Part shown: piece by piece, positions 1 through 11,964 of the stretch
Numbering within the stretch: the stretch's first letter is position 1
How the letters are laid out: each line of letters opens with the position of its first letter
Assembly: GCA_010093485.1 (NCBI GenBank)
Contig: MU001498.1
Coordinates: forward strand, 1,627,126-1,691,125
DNA from: Karstenula rhodostoma CBS 690.94
Lineage: Eukaryota; Ascomycota; Dothideomycetes; Pleosporales; Didymosphaeriaceae
Direction of reading: 5' to 3'
DNA length: 64,000 nucleotides
The notes under the pieces: model-generated
Seen by the model: only the letters and a program-made list of their open reading frames with translations
The model's database searches: none
What the model was told of the DNA's origin: nothing
Made by a program: the position numbers and the translations under genes

Positions 1-210
1 ATCCATGACAGTTTCTGCCGCCATTCTTCACCACACACAATCCGCGGCTCGGTGACGTGAGCACCCCGCCCGCCCTTCGCTTCGGACTGTAAACAAGCCG
101 CCAAACAAACCCGCAATCGAGTCCACGCAGGCTCCACGACCACCTACAGACGTCCGCTCTTGCCTAGAGCTGTTGAGAGAGCACGAGCCCATCTCCAACA
201 GCCGGGCGCA

Positions 211-2168
211 ATGTTTTCCTGGATTACCGGCCCGCGCATTACCAATGCGATTGAAGACCTCCAGCCAGGTACGCAGGTGGTCGTACAGCGCGCCGCGCAC
301 GCGAAGCTGACCGTGTAGATCATGGATACGAGAGTACCTTCATCGATGCACCCGAGACGCCCGCACACCAGTTCGCTGTCAAGGCCCTCAAGCGCGCCGT
401 GTTCGGCACCCCGGCCGCAGACGACGCGATCAACGCAGGCAAGAGACTACAGAAGAAGCTGTCGCCGGACCTCGCAGCCTCCAAAGTACCTGTGATCGCG
501 GCCCCTAGGGAAGATGCGCCGCCCCTTTCGCCGTCCAAGCTGCCTGGTGGCATCTTGATGACGCCGGGAACCGCGAATAAGGGACGCAAGTCGGTCTCAT
601 TTGGTGCACACGTGGTCGACAACGAAGGGAAGCGCATCAACGCTGGCCGCAGTGGCATACCTAGTGACTGTCCGGGCAAATTTCCAAGCCCCTGGACTCC
701 TGGAACAGAGCTAAAGTCAAACGCAGACAGCGAACAGAAGCCTCGCACCAAGCTTACCGCGGCCCTCATGGATGCGAGAACTACGACACAGCCGAGGAGC
801 GGACACAAGCCGAAAGCAAGGGACGATAGCGACATAACCATGGATCTGGGCGCACCGCGGTCAGACTCGGGCAAATACTGGAAGGAGCAATACGAGGAAT
901 ATACGGCGAGGAGCGAGAAAGAGGTCAAGAAGCTGATTGCCAAACAGCAGCTAGCTAAAAATTACGCGCAGAAGAAGGACGGTGAGGTCACGGAGCTTGC
1001 CACGAAGCTCGAGCAGGAGCGAAAACGATTCCGGCGGCGCGAACAAGAGCTGGAGCAGCAGAACAAGGATTACCAGGAGCGACTTCGCCAAACAATGGCC
1101 GAGAAATTGTCTGACAGCATCGAGATCACAGCTCTGAAGAACCGCGTTGCGACCCTAGAGAAGTCGTTGACTGCGACGTCCTCTGAGCTTCAGGAGACCA
1201 AGTCATCGTCTCCGTTCGAGATATTTGAAGATACCAGTAAAAATGCAGAAGCTGTACGAGACGAGGAGGACAGACTTGAAGATGCTTCGTATCTCTCTCA
1301 GAAAGTCCGTGTGGTGTCAATTGGCAAGGAGAATTCTCCTCCCAAGCCTCGTCATGTCCGCCGTCAAGATATGCCAGAACCAGCGTCTGTTCCACAAGTA
1401 TCGTCCTCAGCAACCCCACGACTAGGTGTGACCGCCGGAGATGTATCCACGATCTTAGGAAGGCCTCCACGGGCCGCTGCTCGCGAAGCCAAATCTACCA
1501 CCAAGCCGACGTCAACTTTGAATGTTACGGAACCTGCTTCGACTCCGTTCCTTAGCATTCGCAAACAGGATGTGAGCCAGCAAAACGTGCAACCCAAATC
1601 ACCCGCTCCGGTTGCCCCATCAAGTCCACTCCCGCAGCCTTCACCCGATCCATGGATGGGTGCAGATCAAAGCTCGATTGCCGACTACGACAGGATGGCA
1701 GTTCCGATAGGAGGAGGTGGCGGAGGAACATATACCAGACCTAGCAGGCCACTCCGCTCTCGCCGGCACACAGCTTCGAAGTCTATCTCCCGAACTCCCG
1801 TGGCCGAGCGTTCGAGGCCATCCCACAGCACCGGGGAGGGTTTCTTATTGAACTCTAAGGTAGAAACACAGATTGTCAAGGACAGCAGCTTTGAGAAACC
1901 TGTACCTGCCAACGCTAAGTTTGAGACCACACCATCTTCCCCCAAAGCCGCAGTAGAGCCGACGGCGACAGCTCGCACGGTTGATGATGTCAAACCGTCC
2001 GGCACGTCATCAACAGATTCGAAATTCGACATGTCTAAGATCACAAGCCACCATGCTGAAGGGTCCTCTCAGGTCAAGAAAGAGCGGATGACGCTCCCTG
2101 TTGATCGGAAAGCAGAGGCGAGGAAACGATTAGCGGAGAGGAGGCAGAAAAAGCAGCTGGCCAAGTAG
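211..2168 (+). CDS. Spindle pole body-associated Cut12-like protein
   Basis: Two exons: 211-268, a 50-bp intron 269-318 (GTACGC...GTGTAG), then 319-2168, giving about 635 aa. Exon 1 encodes MFSWITGPRITNAIEDLQP and joins in frame to DHGYESTFIDAPETPAHQF, the conserved N-terminal region of fungal Cut12-type spindle pole body proteins. A charged coiled-coil segment rich in E/K/Q lies at about residues 180-300. It is followed by a long Ser/Pro/Thr-rich disordered part and a basic tail ending KKQLAK. In fission yeast Cut12 sits at the spindle pole body and promotes mitotic entry; that role is inferred here by family. The gene is convergent with the peptidyl-tRNA hydrolase gene. The start is the ATG at 211 because the conserved N-terminus is only complete from there. 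Confidence 0.85.
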
Positions 2169-2509
2169 GACGGCTAAGCGAAATACACTACCCAGCATCA
2201 TGTACTTTTTTGATTCAGGGCCTCCCTGGAGTTCGCAGGGCGTTTGATTGAGGACTTTTTTTTTTTTTTTGAGGTTTGCAGTCTGGCTTCGGCACGGTAT
2301 GGTATGGCTGCATCATTTGGAGTATTGCTCGATACCTGGACATTGATATCCATTTGATTATATCTTCTAAGCATTGTCGTGTTGTAAAGGTCTATATGCT
2401 ATGCTATGCGGTTACTCCAGCCGGGTATCATCTTCTTCTCTTGTCAAAAAGCCATGCGAAACGCCCTATATGCCGCATCCACTCAGTGTCTTACAGAAAC
2501 CACATCCCC
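2169..2509. other. Convergent 3' intergenic region
   Basis: This stretch separates two tail-to-tail genes. It holds a poly-T run of about 14 at roughly 2258-2271 and no coding signal I can support. The 3' UTRs of both neighbours probably lie here. Confidence 0.5.
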
Positions 2510-3490
2510 CTACCGCTTCCCCTCAGCGATCTCCCTCAATACCGCAACAACACCCGCACACGCTTTCTCCATCGCCCGCATCTCGCCCGCATGCATCTTC
2601 CGCAGCACATACCCCGCGACAACGTTCGGCTCCCGGCTCTCCGGCCGCCCTATCCCCACGCCCACCCGCCACCACTTCGTCCCTCCAAGACTCGCCTGCA
2701 CGCTCTTAATCCCATTATGGCCCTTCGCGCTATTCGCCCCATCCCGCACGCTGACCTTCCCAAGCGCAGATTCCAACTCATCATGCACGACGACCAAACG
2801 TCCCTGTCCCCGCCCCGACCGCGCGACCTCGGCGCTGAACTCGCGCCACGCCCTTGCCACGCCCTTCCCGCTCACATTCATCAGCGACGTGCTCTGCCAC
2901 AGCGTCCAGTCGTCCTCTCCCTCGCTCACCCCCTTCTCGTTCGTCTTCCGGAACCCCTGCAACGGCCCGAATGAGTACGTCGTGTTATCCGGCCGTGCGA
3001 CGCGGCCCGCGAGACCCGGCGCAAAGGGCGTGTACGACTTCACCGCCGAGATGTGCGAGGTTATCGTGTGGCCTACTGAATGGAGGGTGTGGGCGTAAGC
3101 GGAGCCGGGGTTGCCGAGGGAGCAGATGAGGAGGGGGTAGGTTTTTTGGAGGGCGGGTTTGGCCATGGTGGGTGTGGGTGGGATGGAGGGGGGTGCGGTG
3201 GTGCGCGGCGGGTTGTTTGGGGGTGTACGCTTCGTGGGGGGCTCGGTGTCGCTGGATGGTGGGGTGGGGGGGAGGGCGGCGTGTTTGCGCTGCTTGCGCT
3301 TCTGTTTGCGGGAAGTTGGGGTTGTTCGGATAGGCTCGGTTTCGCTGTGTGGGGAGGAGGAAGTGGTGTCGTTTGTCGCTGTTGGATGCGCGTCGACGTT
3401 TTTTGGCCGGCGATCGGCAGATGCGGCTGCAGGGATCGCCGCAGGGGGAGGCGTGCTCACGTGCTCGCGCGTCGGTGTGATTTTACCCAT
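2510..3490 (-). CDS. Peptidyl-tRNA hydrolase, PTH1 family
   Basis: An intronless frame of about 326 aa from the ATG at 3490; the open frame continues upstream to 3775. The C-terminal part, from the Met at 3166, is a full PTH1 domain. It starts LLICSLGNPGSAYAHTLHSVG (N and H of the substrate pocket), continues with SLMNVSGKGV, VVVHDELE (catalytic-type Asp) and GHNGIKS, and ends with the typical helical tail. PTH1 enzymes release tRNA from peptidyl-tRNA that drops off ribosomes, in fungi often in mitochondria. The N-terminal 110 residues from 3490 are low-complexity, rich in Pro/Thr/Lys, and not conserved in type. The true start could be 3775, 3490 (MGKITPTREHV) or 3166 (MAKPALQKTYPLL). I chose 3490 as a compromise, and only the domain itself is certain. 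Confidence 0.82.
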   Translation of the reverse strand: MGKITPTREHVSTPPPAAIPAAASADRRPKNVDAHPTATNDTTSSSPHSETEPIRTTPTSRKQKRKQRKHAALPPTPPSSDTEPPTKRTPPNNPPRTTAPPSIPPTPTMAKPALQKTYPLLICSLGNPGSAYAHTLHSVGHTITSHISAVKSYTPFAPGLAGRVARPDNTTYSFGPLQGFRKTNEKGVSEGEDDWTLWQSTSLMNVSGKGVARAWREFSAEVARSGRGQGRLVVVHDELESALGKVSVRDGANSAKGHNGIKSVQASLGGTKWWRVGVGIGRPESREPNVVAGYVLRKMHAGEMRAMEKACAGVVAVLREIAEGKR

Positions 3491-4736
3491 CTCGGAGAAG
3501 TTTTGTGTCGTGGAGTCGGAGAGTCTTTTGCGCAGCACTTTCGGACGTGTGGCGGTTTTTATATGTGCAGAAGGCTGGTTTCCGTGGTTGAGACTGTGAT
3601 CGTGAGGTACGGTACAGCCACAACGAGGAGTCATATTACGATTTGTAAGGGCGGTGCTGCGGCTCTGCGGGGGTGGAGCCGCCCTTTTATGGGGAAAGTT
3701 GGAATTACGCTCGTGTGTGAGAGAAAAGAAGCATGTCATTGGTTCTACGAATTGTTTTCTTCGGATTGTTGACACGAACTACGAAGTGGTGTCCAGTAAA
3801 GTGATAGACAATGAAGCGTTGTAAGTGGTTATTAGTTATACGCTAATATTTTCCCTTGGTTTCTTGTACTATTATCGCCAAAGCTGTAACTGATGGAAAA
3901 TAATTAAGATTATAAATGATTAGGACGGATATAACTGCACCAGGATTACAATAAATATCCAGTAAGAATGCTGTTCCACGACAGCGGAGCCTTTATAGAG
4001 CGTCATTTCTCGAAGTTCTGCTGCTCAGGTAAGATGGTTGGCAAATATGATAAATGTGGATCTGAGGGTCTGGAGATATCGATGGAGAAGACGAAACATG
4101 GTACCGATCTCAACGAATAGCCTTTGAATCATCTTTTTGAACGACTCATGATACCACTGACCATCGAAGGTAGTGTATAGTGTCGTAGGTAAGGGGCAGC
4201 CCACTAGTATCGAAGACCGGTAGTATTCGTAGAACCAAAACACAGTGAAGGAATCTTCAAAATCAACAAGTGTGTCTCAACGACTTTGATTTGCATGCAT
4301 CGAAACCGGGTGCTTGTATGTGGTGGGTTACACGCTCCACCATATGCCAAAGATCAGTGTAGCTAGACATTCCCGTAAAAGCTAGACAAAGAAAATAGAG
4401 CTAAAATTCGTCGAGACGATACTCCCATTGGCCATTATCTACCATTTTTGCGTTACAAAGCTGGAGAGATCGGACACCCGCTCCTCATTTACCCATTACA
4501 CACGTCACGATCAGTTTTTTTTTATTCTATCCATTGTAGCTGAGGTCATATTATGAGTTGCTACATGTCATGCGAGCACGGCCGAAAGGCAGCTCAGTGG
4601 GTCTCATGACGTACATCATCATTGTGGGGGAAATGTCAATTGAGAGTACATTGGAACTGTGGTATCACTCTCCACCGAATTTATATGCTGCTGCTGCTCC
4701 TAGCTTTGGAATCCTTTCCATCTTCATACCGGTTGT
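3491..4736. other. Gene-poor intergenic region
   Basis: The first 300 bp are the upstream open frame and probable promoter of the peptidyl-tRNA hydrolase gene. From about 3,790 to 4,730 the base composition turns moderately AT-rich, and only short open frames without recognisable motifs occur. I see no RNA gene or repeat here. Confidence 0.4.
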
Positions 4737-6097
4737 TCACTTGATTCCGACCTTCTGAAGCAGCAGAAGGAGCAGCCATTTCAACCCTTCCCACACCGCG
4801 GTAAACTTCGATCGAAGCCCGTACGCAGCCACGGTCAATCCGAATCTCCGCTGCGCATATTTATATCTCAGAAATACCTTTTCCCACTGTGACGGCGTAA
4901 TCTTGCCCTCAATAACGCGCTCCAGCATGTTGCAATCGTATGCTGCAAGCTGTGTGCTCATCCCAACGTTGGGCCGGATACTCATCGCTGCGTCTCCCAC
5001 AACAAAAAGTTTGCTGTTAAAGAAAATAATCTTGGAGGAAGTAACATCGTAGATCCTGGTGAGAAAAGGGCGCGTGGTCTTGCTTACTACTTCAGCCAAG
5101 CCTGGAGGTAACACCGATAATGCCAGGGACTTCTGCTTCTCCCAATTCTCGGGGCGTACGAGGCCACGCGGCAAGGTTCCTTGATGCTGTTTGCCGTTCA
5201 CGTCGGTGAACAGCCTCTCGATGTCGCTCGAGTTCTCTGGAAGGTTCATATACCAGACCCAGTTGTACAGGCGCTTCCCTTGGTCGAGGTCACCGTCGTC
5301 GGTGGGAGTGGAATAGCTGAGGTCTACTTAGCACAATGATCATGAAAAGAAAAGACTCGGCCTCATTAAATGATGTAGTTCCCTGCCATGAGATGGAATG
5401 CTACCTTTCCGCTATACTTCTCGTTGAACTCTTTGTTCTTGATGGAGCTTTCCGAAATGGTCCCTCTCCAACAAATATAACCCGCATAGCGTCGCTCAAT
5501 ATCTGGGGCCAAGAGTTTGCGTATGGAAGAGGTCGAGCCGTCCGCAACTACAACAAGGCCGGCGGAGATGGTTGTGCTAACGTGGCTGTTGGTATCCTCG
5601 TAGTGGACCTCGACTCGATCTCCCACATCCTTCACGCCTGTGACTCGCGCTCCACTTCTGTATTCTACTGTGCCATCAGTTACACTGGGTTCTGGCGCTA
5701 CAGGTACCGCGGTGGATGTTGTGCCATCGTAATTCACCCGGAGAATCTTGGAGAAGAGTGCCCAGCAAGTCATAACCATGGTCTGTTTGTGCTCTAGCCT
5801 TGGTTTTCCCTGGATATTAAACTTGAGTGGGGGTGTACATGTCAATGCGAATGGGCGCTGCACGCGGTCATGTTTTGCAAGGAAACTCTTGACGTCTGGA
5901 CCGATAGTGATGCCGGCATCGTAGCCGTCTCTGGTGCCGGAGAACTGCTCGAGTATTGTGACATTGTAGCCATGGTGTTTGAGCATTACACCGTTTAGGA
6001 GACCGGCTGTTGACCCTCCGATCTATCCAATTGTTACCATATATAGGCAGACTCTGCACTGCATAACATGACTTACGATGACTGCGTCGCTGCCCAT
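4737..6097 (-). pseudogene. FAD-dependent monooxygenase with a lost splice donor
   Basis: This is a salicylate-hydroxylase-like flavoprotein monooxygenase. Inferred exons are 6077-6097, 5370-6022 and 4737-5316. Intron 1 (6023-6076) is canonical and joins MGSDAVI to IGGSTAGLLNGVML, a Rossmann-type FAD-binding start. Later come the second FAD motif LFVVGDAAMSIRP and a conserved NWVWY segment. The exon lengths total 1254 nt (418 codons), divisible by three. The second intron (5317-5369) has a good acceptor (CCTCAG), but its first two bases on the coding strand read TT instead of GT. The reading frame therefore runs straight into TAA TGA after AGNYII. No other GT in the neighbourhood restores the frame. 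The gene is probably inactivated by one substitution at 5369, or it uses a noncanonical donor. Substrate unknown. Confidence 0.72.
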
Positions 6098-6760
6098 AGT
6101 TTTGGCCAGCCTGTTCGTCTACTGATATATGATCATGAAATGAACGAGGCAATGATGAAGACCTGCAGGCGTCAATGATAAGTCTCGCCGCCTGTGCCGC
6201 AAATGTGCTGACTGACAGCTTGGTCGGAAGAATGCGCAAGCCGTGCCGCACACTCATCCGTCATGGTCACCAACACCATCGTCCCGATTGCGCGTTACGT
6301 GAACGAGCGAAATAAATTGAAAAAAGAATTGCAGTGATGTTTTGGCGCACATCAGTAGTCTTCCCGGATATCTATGCTGGGGGGGAATGGGGTGGCACCG
6401 TTAGCGGTGGGGGCAGTGTGCAGCTCGGGGAGTACGAACGTAGCCAGGTTGGAATTAGCCCCTCGATTGCCTTTTTTAGTCACACACTGGTTGCCTTAAT
6501 ACCACCAAGGCTTGTTAAACTCGCTATGAATCTGGAATAGAGAAAAGACGAATGTAACATCTCGGAAGAAAATCAGCTTGACCAATGTATTATATGAAGC
6601 TGTGTAAAGTGCGCTCTGCAAATTTGCAGAACGGAATAATAAAGCGTGGGACGGAGGTAGTACACACAACGATACCCCTCACATGTAAGCAGTCTCGTAG
6701 TTGCACTACATCAAACGCACCTCAGTTACTATCTTAGGATCTTGTGCTTACGAGCTCCTC

Positions 6761-6768
6761 TATATAAA
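6761..6768 (+). promoter_or_regulatory. TATA box upstream of the rhodopsin-like gene
   Basis: TATATAAA lies 90 nt before the ATG at 6858 and is followed by a C/A-rich stretch typical of a fungal transcription start. Inferred from position and sequence only. Confidence 0.5.
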
Positions 6769-6857
6769 CCGCCACACCCTCTATGTCTAGTCAGAAAAGC
6801 ACGTCAGCCGCGCTACAAGATACTCACAACATCTAAAGCTCTGTATCACTAGCAGAT

Positions 6858-8117
6858 ATGGACGGAGTCAATCGAAAAGCACAGCGACATCAGTTCAATC
6901 TCTCCATTGCTTGTGCAGTCATATCTACACTATCTATTGGCATCAGAATTTACTGCAAAATTCGGCATAAGCAAGGCGTCCACTCAGATGACTACTGGAT
7001 AATTGTAGGTCTGACGTTCTACTGCGCCTGCGTCGCAACAATACCCATGGTAACTTGGAGTACGTTGAACGAGAGTCGGCCCTTCAAACCATGATCTGAC
7101 TGGTTTAGGGAGTATAGGAGGTCAAGGGTTAAATGAGCCGCTCGATATCATCGCAAACGATCTTTCGAGTGCCTATCTTCTTGAGGATTATCTAAAGGTA
7201 CGACCAATGCGCAGTTGGATGCTCACTAGCTGAACAATAAGCAGAGTGAGTTTGTGGGCTTCACCTTTCTTATTTGCGCGACGTATGCTATCAAGATGTC
7301 CATTCTCCTTTTCTATCGTCGGATCCTTTTGGTCACTCAGTGTTATCGACGTATATCCTTGGGTCTTATGATTTTATCGACTTCCTGGTTCATCAGCACC
7401 GAGGTCGCGAACCTGCTCAGTTGCCAGCCGATGGATGCTTTTTGGCATAGAACGAAGCCAGGAAAATGCTTGAACTTCAACGCCTTATTTATTGGAACGG
7501 CACTGGTCGAAGCAGTCATTGATTTGATCATCTTGCTCTTGCCGCTGCGCGTTATCCTCACCCTACACTTGCCGATGCGCACCAGAGTCGCGGTTGCTGG
7601 CATCTTCGCGCTTGGAGGCCTTGCTGTTGTCACCAATATCATTCGAATTCACTACGTGTATCAATTGAATGGAAAAAAAGGTATGGATTTCCTACTTAAC
7701 TGTGAGTCGCTTTTGCTAAAGAGTTCAGTGAGCCCTGATGGGGCTCAGATGTGGGTCAATATACACGTGTTGACTGCCATCGTGTGCGCTTGTTGTCCCG
7801 TCTACAAGCCCCTCTGGGTATCCATATCGCAGGGAGTCAAGGATGCACTCAGCCGATACGCCAGATACATACTCACGATGCTTGGAAGAAGCAACAACAC
7901 ATCTGAAAATACCTCACACGTCCGCATGGGCAACATGGGCAACCGTGGGGATGCAGAGGCCTCGACAGACCAAATACTTTCTCAAGACACCTTAGCTACG
8001 GAGCGAAACAGTATGGGGCGCATCGAGGTCAGAATCGTGGGAGGGAGAGAAGTGGATGCCAAGTCTTTGCATATACCTAGCGGTGACATCGAGGATTCTA
8101 GAACGGTAGATGTCTGA
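6858..8117 (+). CDS. Rhodopsin-domain integral membrane protein (fungal 7TM family)
   Basis: Four exons are inferred: 6858-7059, 7109-7197, 7242-7680 and 7729-8117, for about 372 aa. Introns 1 and 2 are GT/AG and join into IGGQGLNEPLDIIANDLSSA and then KQSEFVGFTFLICATYAIK, the usual core of fungal rhodopsin-domain (Pth11/SAT4-type) proteins. The third intron, 7681-7728, is exactly 48 nt and stays open when unspliced. Removing it brings RIHYVYQL close to the conserved MWVNIHVLTAIVCACCPVYK, as expected for the family. Several hydrophobic helices are visible; the C-terminal 95 residues are hydrophilic. Such proteins sit in the plasma membrane and the ligand is usually unknown. The gene is divergent from the broken monooxygenase, with about 760 bp between them. 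Confidence 0.8.
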
Positions 8118-8764
8118 AAATCTCTACACAAGCAAGGGCGCAAGGCTGCATTAGAAACACTATGTGTTAAACATCTCATTGTGCTAGTAAAGACATCATC
8201 AAATATGTACAGTTCTGATTACGTGTACACATGGAATGTCAAGTTAGCTGAACAGCCCGACCCCACGTATCGCCAGTGTTATATCAAGCTCCGATATCTT
8301 CCCAACCTTCTTGTCACAGAAAGGATGATATGGAACATCTAGTGCTAGGTGACCGCGGCGACGGAGTACGTTCCTGCGACATCGTCGCGGAGCTTGATTC
8401 CGAATTCCGGCCACGATGAAGACTATGAATTCTTCACCGCCACCTCCGGAGATATGGACTGCTACAGCTTTTACAGCGACGCTAAGGCATTCCGCCTGTG
8501 GTTCTGGATGAAAACAGCAAGACGATGATCGCTTGGGGTGATGGTCCCTGCAAGAGTACATACTTTTGATGGAATTGGTACTGTGCACTATGTTACGCCT
8601 GTGGAACTAATGCACATGTCTTCCATTCCTCTTCCATACTCTCTGGACCTTTCCACCATACCGTGCCTTGACAGGCTCACGTTGCATAACCACCCACGGG
8701 AACCCCAAAGGTCTCCGAGTTATGTCTAGCTTGTTCGAGATGACGGTAGTCTCGGTGCCAGGGT
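8118..8764. other. Intergenic region, no supported gene
   Basis: Between the 3' ends of two convergent genes. A minus-strand open frame at 8244-8588 (114 aa, Cys/Arg/Gly-rich) shows no domain, no clear start context and no continuation, so I do not call it. Confidence 0.4.
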
Positions 8765-10213
8765 TTATTTTTGATCGCCTACAACGTCAAAGATGTTAGT
8801 TTGCTGAATGTTATAAGACAACACAAAGTATTCAGACCTCTGTTATGGGGAAAATACGTACCATGTAATAAGATGTCCCAGAGCTCCGTACCATCACTCC
8901 AGTCTTTATCCCAGACTTCTTTTGTGATCGTACCGGTGTGATGACACCATGCGGGTAAATCGCGCTCGAACGCGCCCAATAAGTCCATTACTGGGAACAA
9001 GTCTCTCCCTGGTCTGTCTCCCATTCCCTTTTCATGAGTCTTTTCGCCGAGATTCAATACCTGAGTATGGATTCGCTCATATACATCGTGCGAATGAGGT
9101 GGGAAATCAAGGCTGCGACGGTACAGCCAATAAGGGTCCGCCTCATATGTGAGTGCGACCTGCAAGTGAAATAGCCCTTTCTCCGAGATTCCCAGACGTG
9201 GACCGTCAGGTCTGCTGCACTCACGGAACCTGTAGAAGCGGTGTGCGACGATCATGAATTGCTTCATGTCTGCTGCTTGCGAGTCGCTAAAGCGCGCCCA
9301 TGTCCAAAAAGCCTCAAATAGTTCCTGGACCGCACGTTTCCTTTTATTACACAGCATGAATTCGCCGGCTGCATAAGTGCACGTTCGCAACTCATATAGG
9401 GTTCGCAGAAGAGTCGCAAGTTCTGGCCGGGGTACGGTTTCTATATCGCTGAACGGCAAGTACGGCGAGATCATCTTTGGAGGGGCCGAGGATAGTTTTT
9501 CAAGAAGCGGCGTGAGAATCATGCGAGCTTCGTGGTAGATTGTACGGCAGCTTGTGAGTATGTATGCTCCAGGAAGCGACTGCACAACAATCTTGACTCG
9601 GCTATTCTCCTTGTCATTGATGCTGGGATCTTGGTGATCGAGGGCGAGATAACGGGTTTTAACCGGGAGACATTCGTAGACCAGCAGCCGAATGCTAAAA
9701 GCACAAAGTTAGCGAACGTGTGCACAGTGTTTGGGAATTGAACCATCTCGATGGGTGCTCTAGCGTGGAGGCAAAGCGCGAGTATGGTGGTCCCAAAGCA
9801 TGCAGGAGAGATTATGCGCTTTTCCTGGGATATACGTACTCCTTGGGTAGATCGAGGAATCGGAACGGTTGTTGTTGTGTCTCGCTCGGGGCGGCTGCGA
9901 GGAATCGGAATGGTTTTCGTTGCGTCTCGCCCATCTGGGTGGCGTGTATGTTCGCCTTGCTCGGGTCGACCGCAATGAATTCTCTGTAGCGTTTCAGTCG
10001 TTGATGCTGCGTTTCTCCGAACAAGATTGCCGGCTCCCCTAGCGCCCTCAGCTTTGCATGGGTTGCGTGTGTGTTCGTCTCGCTCGGGTTGGCCGCGACG
10101 AGTTCCCTGTAGCGGTTCAGTCGTTGATGCTGCGTTTCTCCGAACAAGATTGCCGGCTCCCCCAGCGCCCTCAGCTTTGCAAGTAGCCCTTCCTCTTCTG
10201 ACATCTTGTGCAA
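8765..10213 (-). CDS. Protein with duplicated SFM (PRP4-like) motif fused to a 2EXR/F-box-like domain
   Basis: Three exons are inferred: 9840-10213, 8862-9694 and 8765-8778, for 406 aa. Intron 1 (9695-9839, GTACGT...TTTTAG) joins FRFLDLPK to DIRLLVYECLPVKTRYLAL, a textbook 2EXR start; TCRTIYHEAR follows further on. Intron 2 (8779-8861, GTACGT...TTGTAG) gives a short end, LLHGDQK. N-terminal to the 2EXR domain are two near-identical 41-residue units (about residues 12-52 and 53-93) each carrying LRALGEPAILFGETQHQRL, which resembles the splicing-factor motif (SFM) of Prp4/Prp18. A third partial unit (GETQRKPFRFL, GETQ-like again near 112) precedes the 2EXR domain. 2EXR proteins are expanded in fungi and their function is unknown. 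An alternative start is the Met at 10204. Confidence 0.75.
9986..10181 (-). repeat. 123-bp coding tandem repeat (SFM units)
   Basis: The segment beginning at 9986 recurs at 10109 with few differences, a period of 123 bp or 41 codons. A degenerate third partial unit lies at about 9,930-9,985. The period is a multiple of three, so the repeat keeps frame and duplicates the SFM motif. Confidence 0.8.
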
Positions 10214-11964
10214 AGATATCGCACGGTGGGGTGTTGTCCGCTAAGGTCTCACTCGTGATGTATTGTTGACGTTTTCGGTCAGATAGCGCTATAAATCTTG
10301 AGCCCGTTTGCACTGTCTGTGCGCGGGGTGCGGAAGGCACTCGTTGTCGTGGCAATGGACCAATAGAAATCGAACCAGGTCGCTTCACCTCTGTTGTTCT
10401 TGGGAGGAATACTAGCCCCTGAACCTGATGGCGTACGGTGCTTCTTATACGGGTTCGTAGGCCCGGATACCTTCCCATCCGGACTGGCAGGTTTATAACG
10501 TGTGGATGTGCGGGCAGAGGACATTTCGGAACCCAAAGTCTACCGGCTGCATAGCGGCAGGCAACCATCCCAGTTGAGGCTCTGAAAACCTGAGGACCTA
10601 CCGCAGAATCTGGAAAAAAAAATTTAGCATCTGAACAATATCCGAGAAGCCGTGCAGCGCTGGTGTCTCTCGTTCTCTTTCACAATATTAAACTGCGAGC
10701 CTAGCATTTATCTCGCATAGGTTGAACGTTTGCAAAGAATGGAGAGATCACACATGTATTGTGTGAATCAGATATTCATGCTCGAGTGCGACTTCGTATC
10801 ATCTCCAAGCCACGGGTTTGGGTGAAGCACGTGATCAAAAACGATTCGAGGATCAACCTGCCAGGGAAAACATCTCGAAGGGATGAGATCAGATTAGCGA
10901 GATGACTGGCCAATAAGCACAAGTATACAACATCCTAGGAAATGGATGTGTGTCGCGAGCAATTTCTCACATTCGAACTGATCGTTGATTATTAGTGTAT
11001 CTCGCCTCTTTTACCCTTTCGGGAGAGACCGAACCTAATCGATGACAGCACCAGTGTCCGTCCGAACAACTGCGCAAGCGCTCTTGTCCCATCGCGCGAG
11101 ATCAATCTCTACCAGCCTCATTCGTTCCATGTTTGTTACGCTTCTGACGGAATCCGTACGCGAGGCGTGAATGCGCCCTTTGTAGGGCTTGCAAGTGATC
11201 GCGATGCGCTCCGCCACGACGACATTTGCGACACGTTCCTACCTTCCACCGTCCGGCAAGTCTTCAGATTCGCTCAAAGATGACCGGTTATCCTGCATGT
11301 CTGCCCAACACTAGGTAACAGTTCTGGTGATGCCCAAGACGGGCCAGGCTGAACACTCCCCGCACCCAATCAGCTGCGCCACATCGAGCCAATTCGCCTA
11401 CGTGTCGATGGATCTCGAACATGCAACTTCCACAAAGCCAATGCCCCGTAATGAAACCCAGACCCTAGTCTATCCATCGTCGTGTTCCAATGATGAGGCG
11501 GTTGTTGCATTGAGTACCGCATCTCATCTATCGATCTGACACTAACCCCGGCTAAGCCTGTCATTTGCTGCGACCTATCTACTTTGGGACACCGTTGCGA
11601 TGCACGGTGTTTCTGATGCGTTTTCCGTGCAGCTACATATGGTTGCCTAATTGTCCTGAGGCCGCTGCTCTGCCCCAGCGGTGACCTCGTCTCACCTTGT
11701 CCTAAAATTCTCGGTCTCCACACGAATCTTCCTATTCGTAGCATCACTTTTCTGTGGGTAAAGACTCGGACCAGCTAAGCCACTCGATATCAGTCGCAAT
11801 TTGAGGCGTTGCTTGGGTGTTCATTAAAGCGTTCAGTAAGAACAAGATCAATCGCTGCTGATCATCACCTCCTGCTAACATTGATGGGTTTAGTATGAGC
11901 CTCGAGAAATATTTTTACTACCAGACATACCGCGACTAGTCTAATGATTTGGACACAACTCGGC
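10214..11964. other. Long intergenic region, no supported gene
   Basis: About 1.75 kb. It presumably contains the promoters of the minus-strand SFM/2EXR gene and the plus-strand half-zinc-cluster gene. The open frames at 10,279-10,536 and 11,370-11,747 (minus) lack recognisable domains. No tRNA or transposon structure was seen. Confidence 0.4.

Noticed and set aside
3080..3772. 230-aa plus-strand Gly/Trp/Cys-rich frame
   Set aside because: Antisense of the Pro/Thr-rich N-terminal part of the peptidyl-tRNA hydrolase gene; low-complexity translation.
9519..10568. 349-aa minus-strand frame overlapping the SFM/2EXR gene
   Set aside because: It reads the SFM repeat in another frame and lacks the 2EXR continuation. 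The spliced model gives conserved domains and consistent phases.
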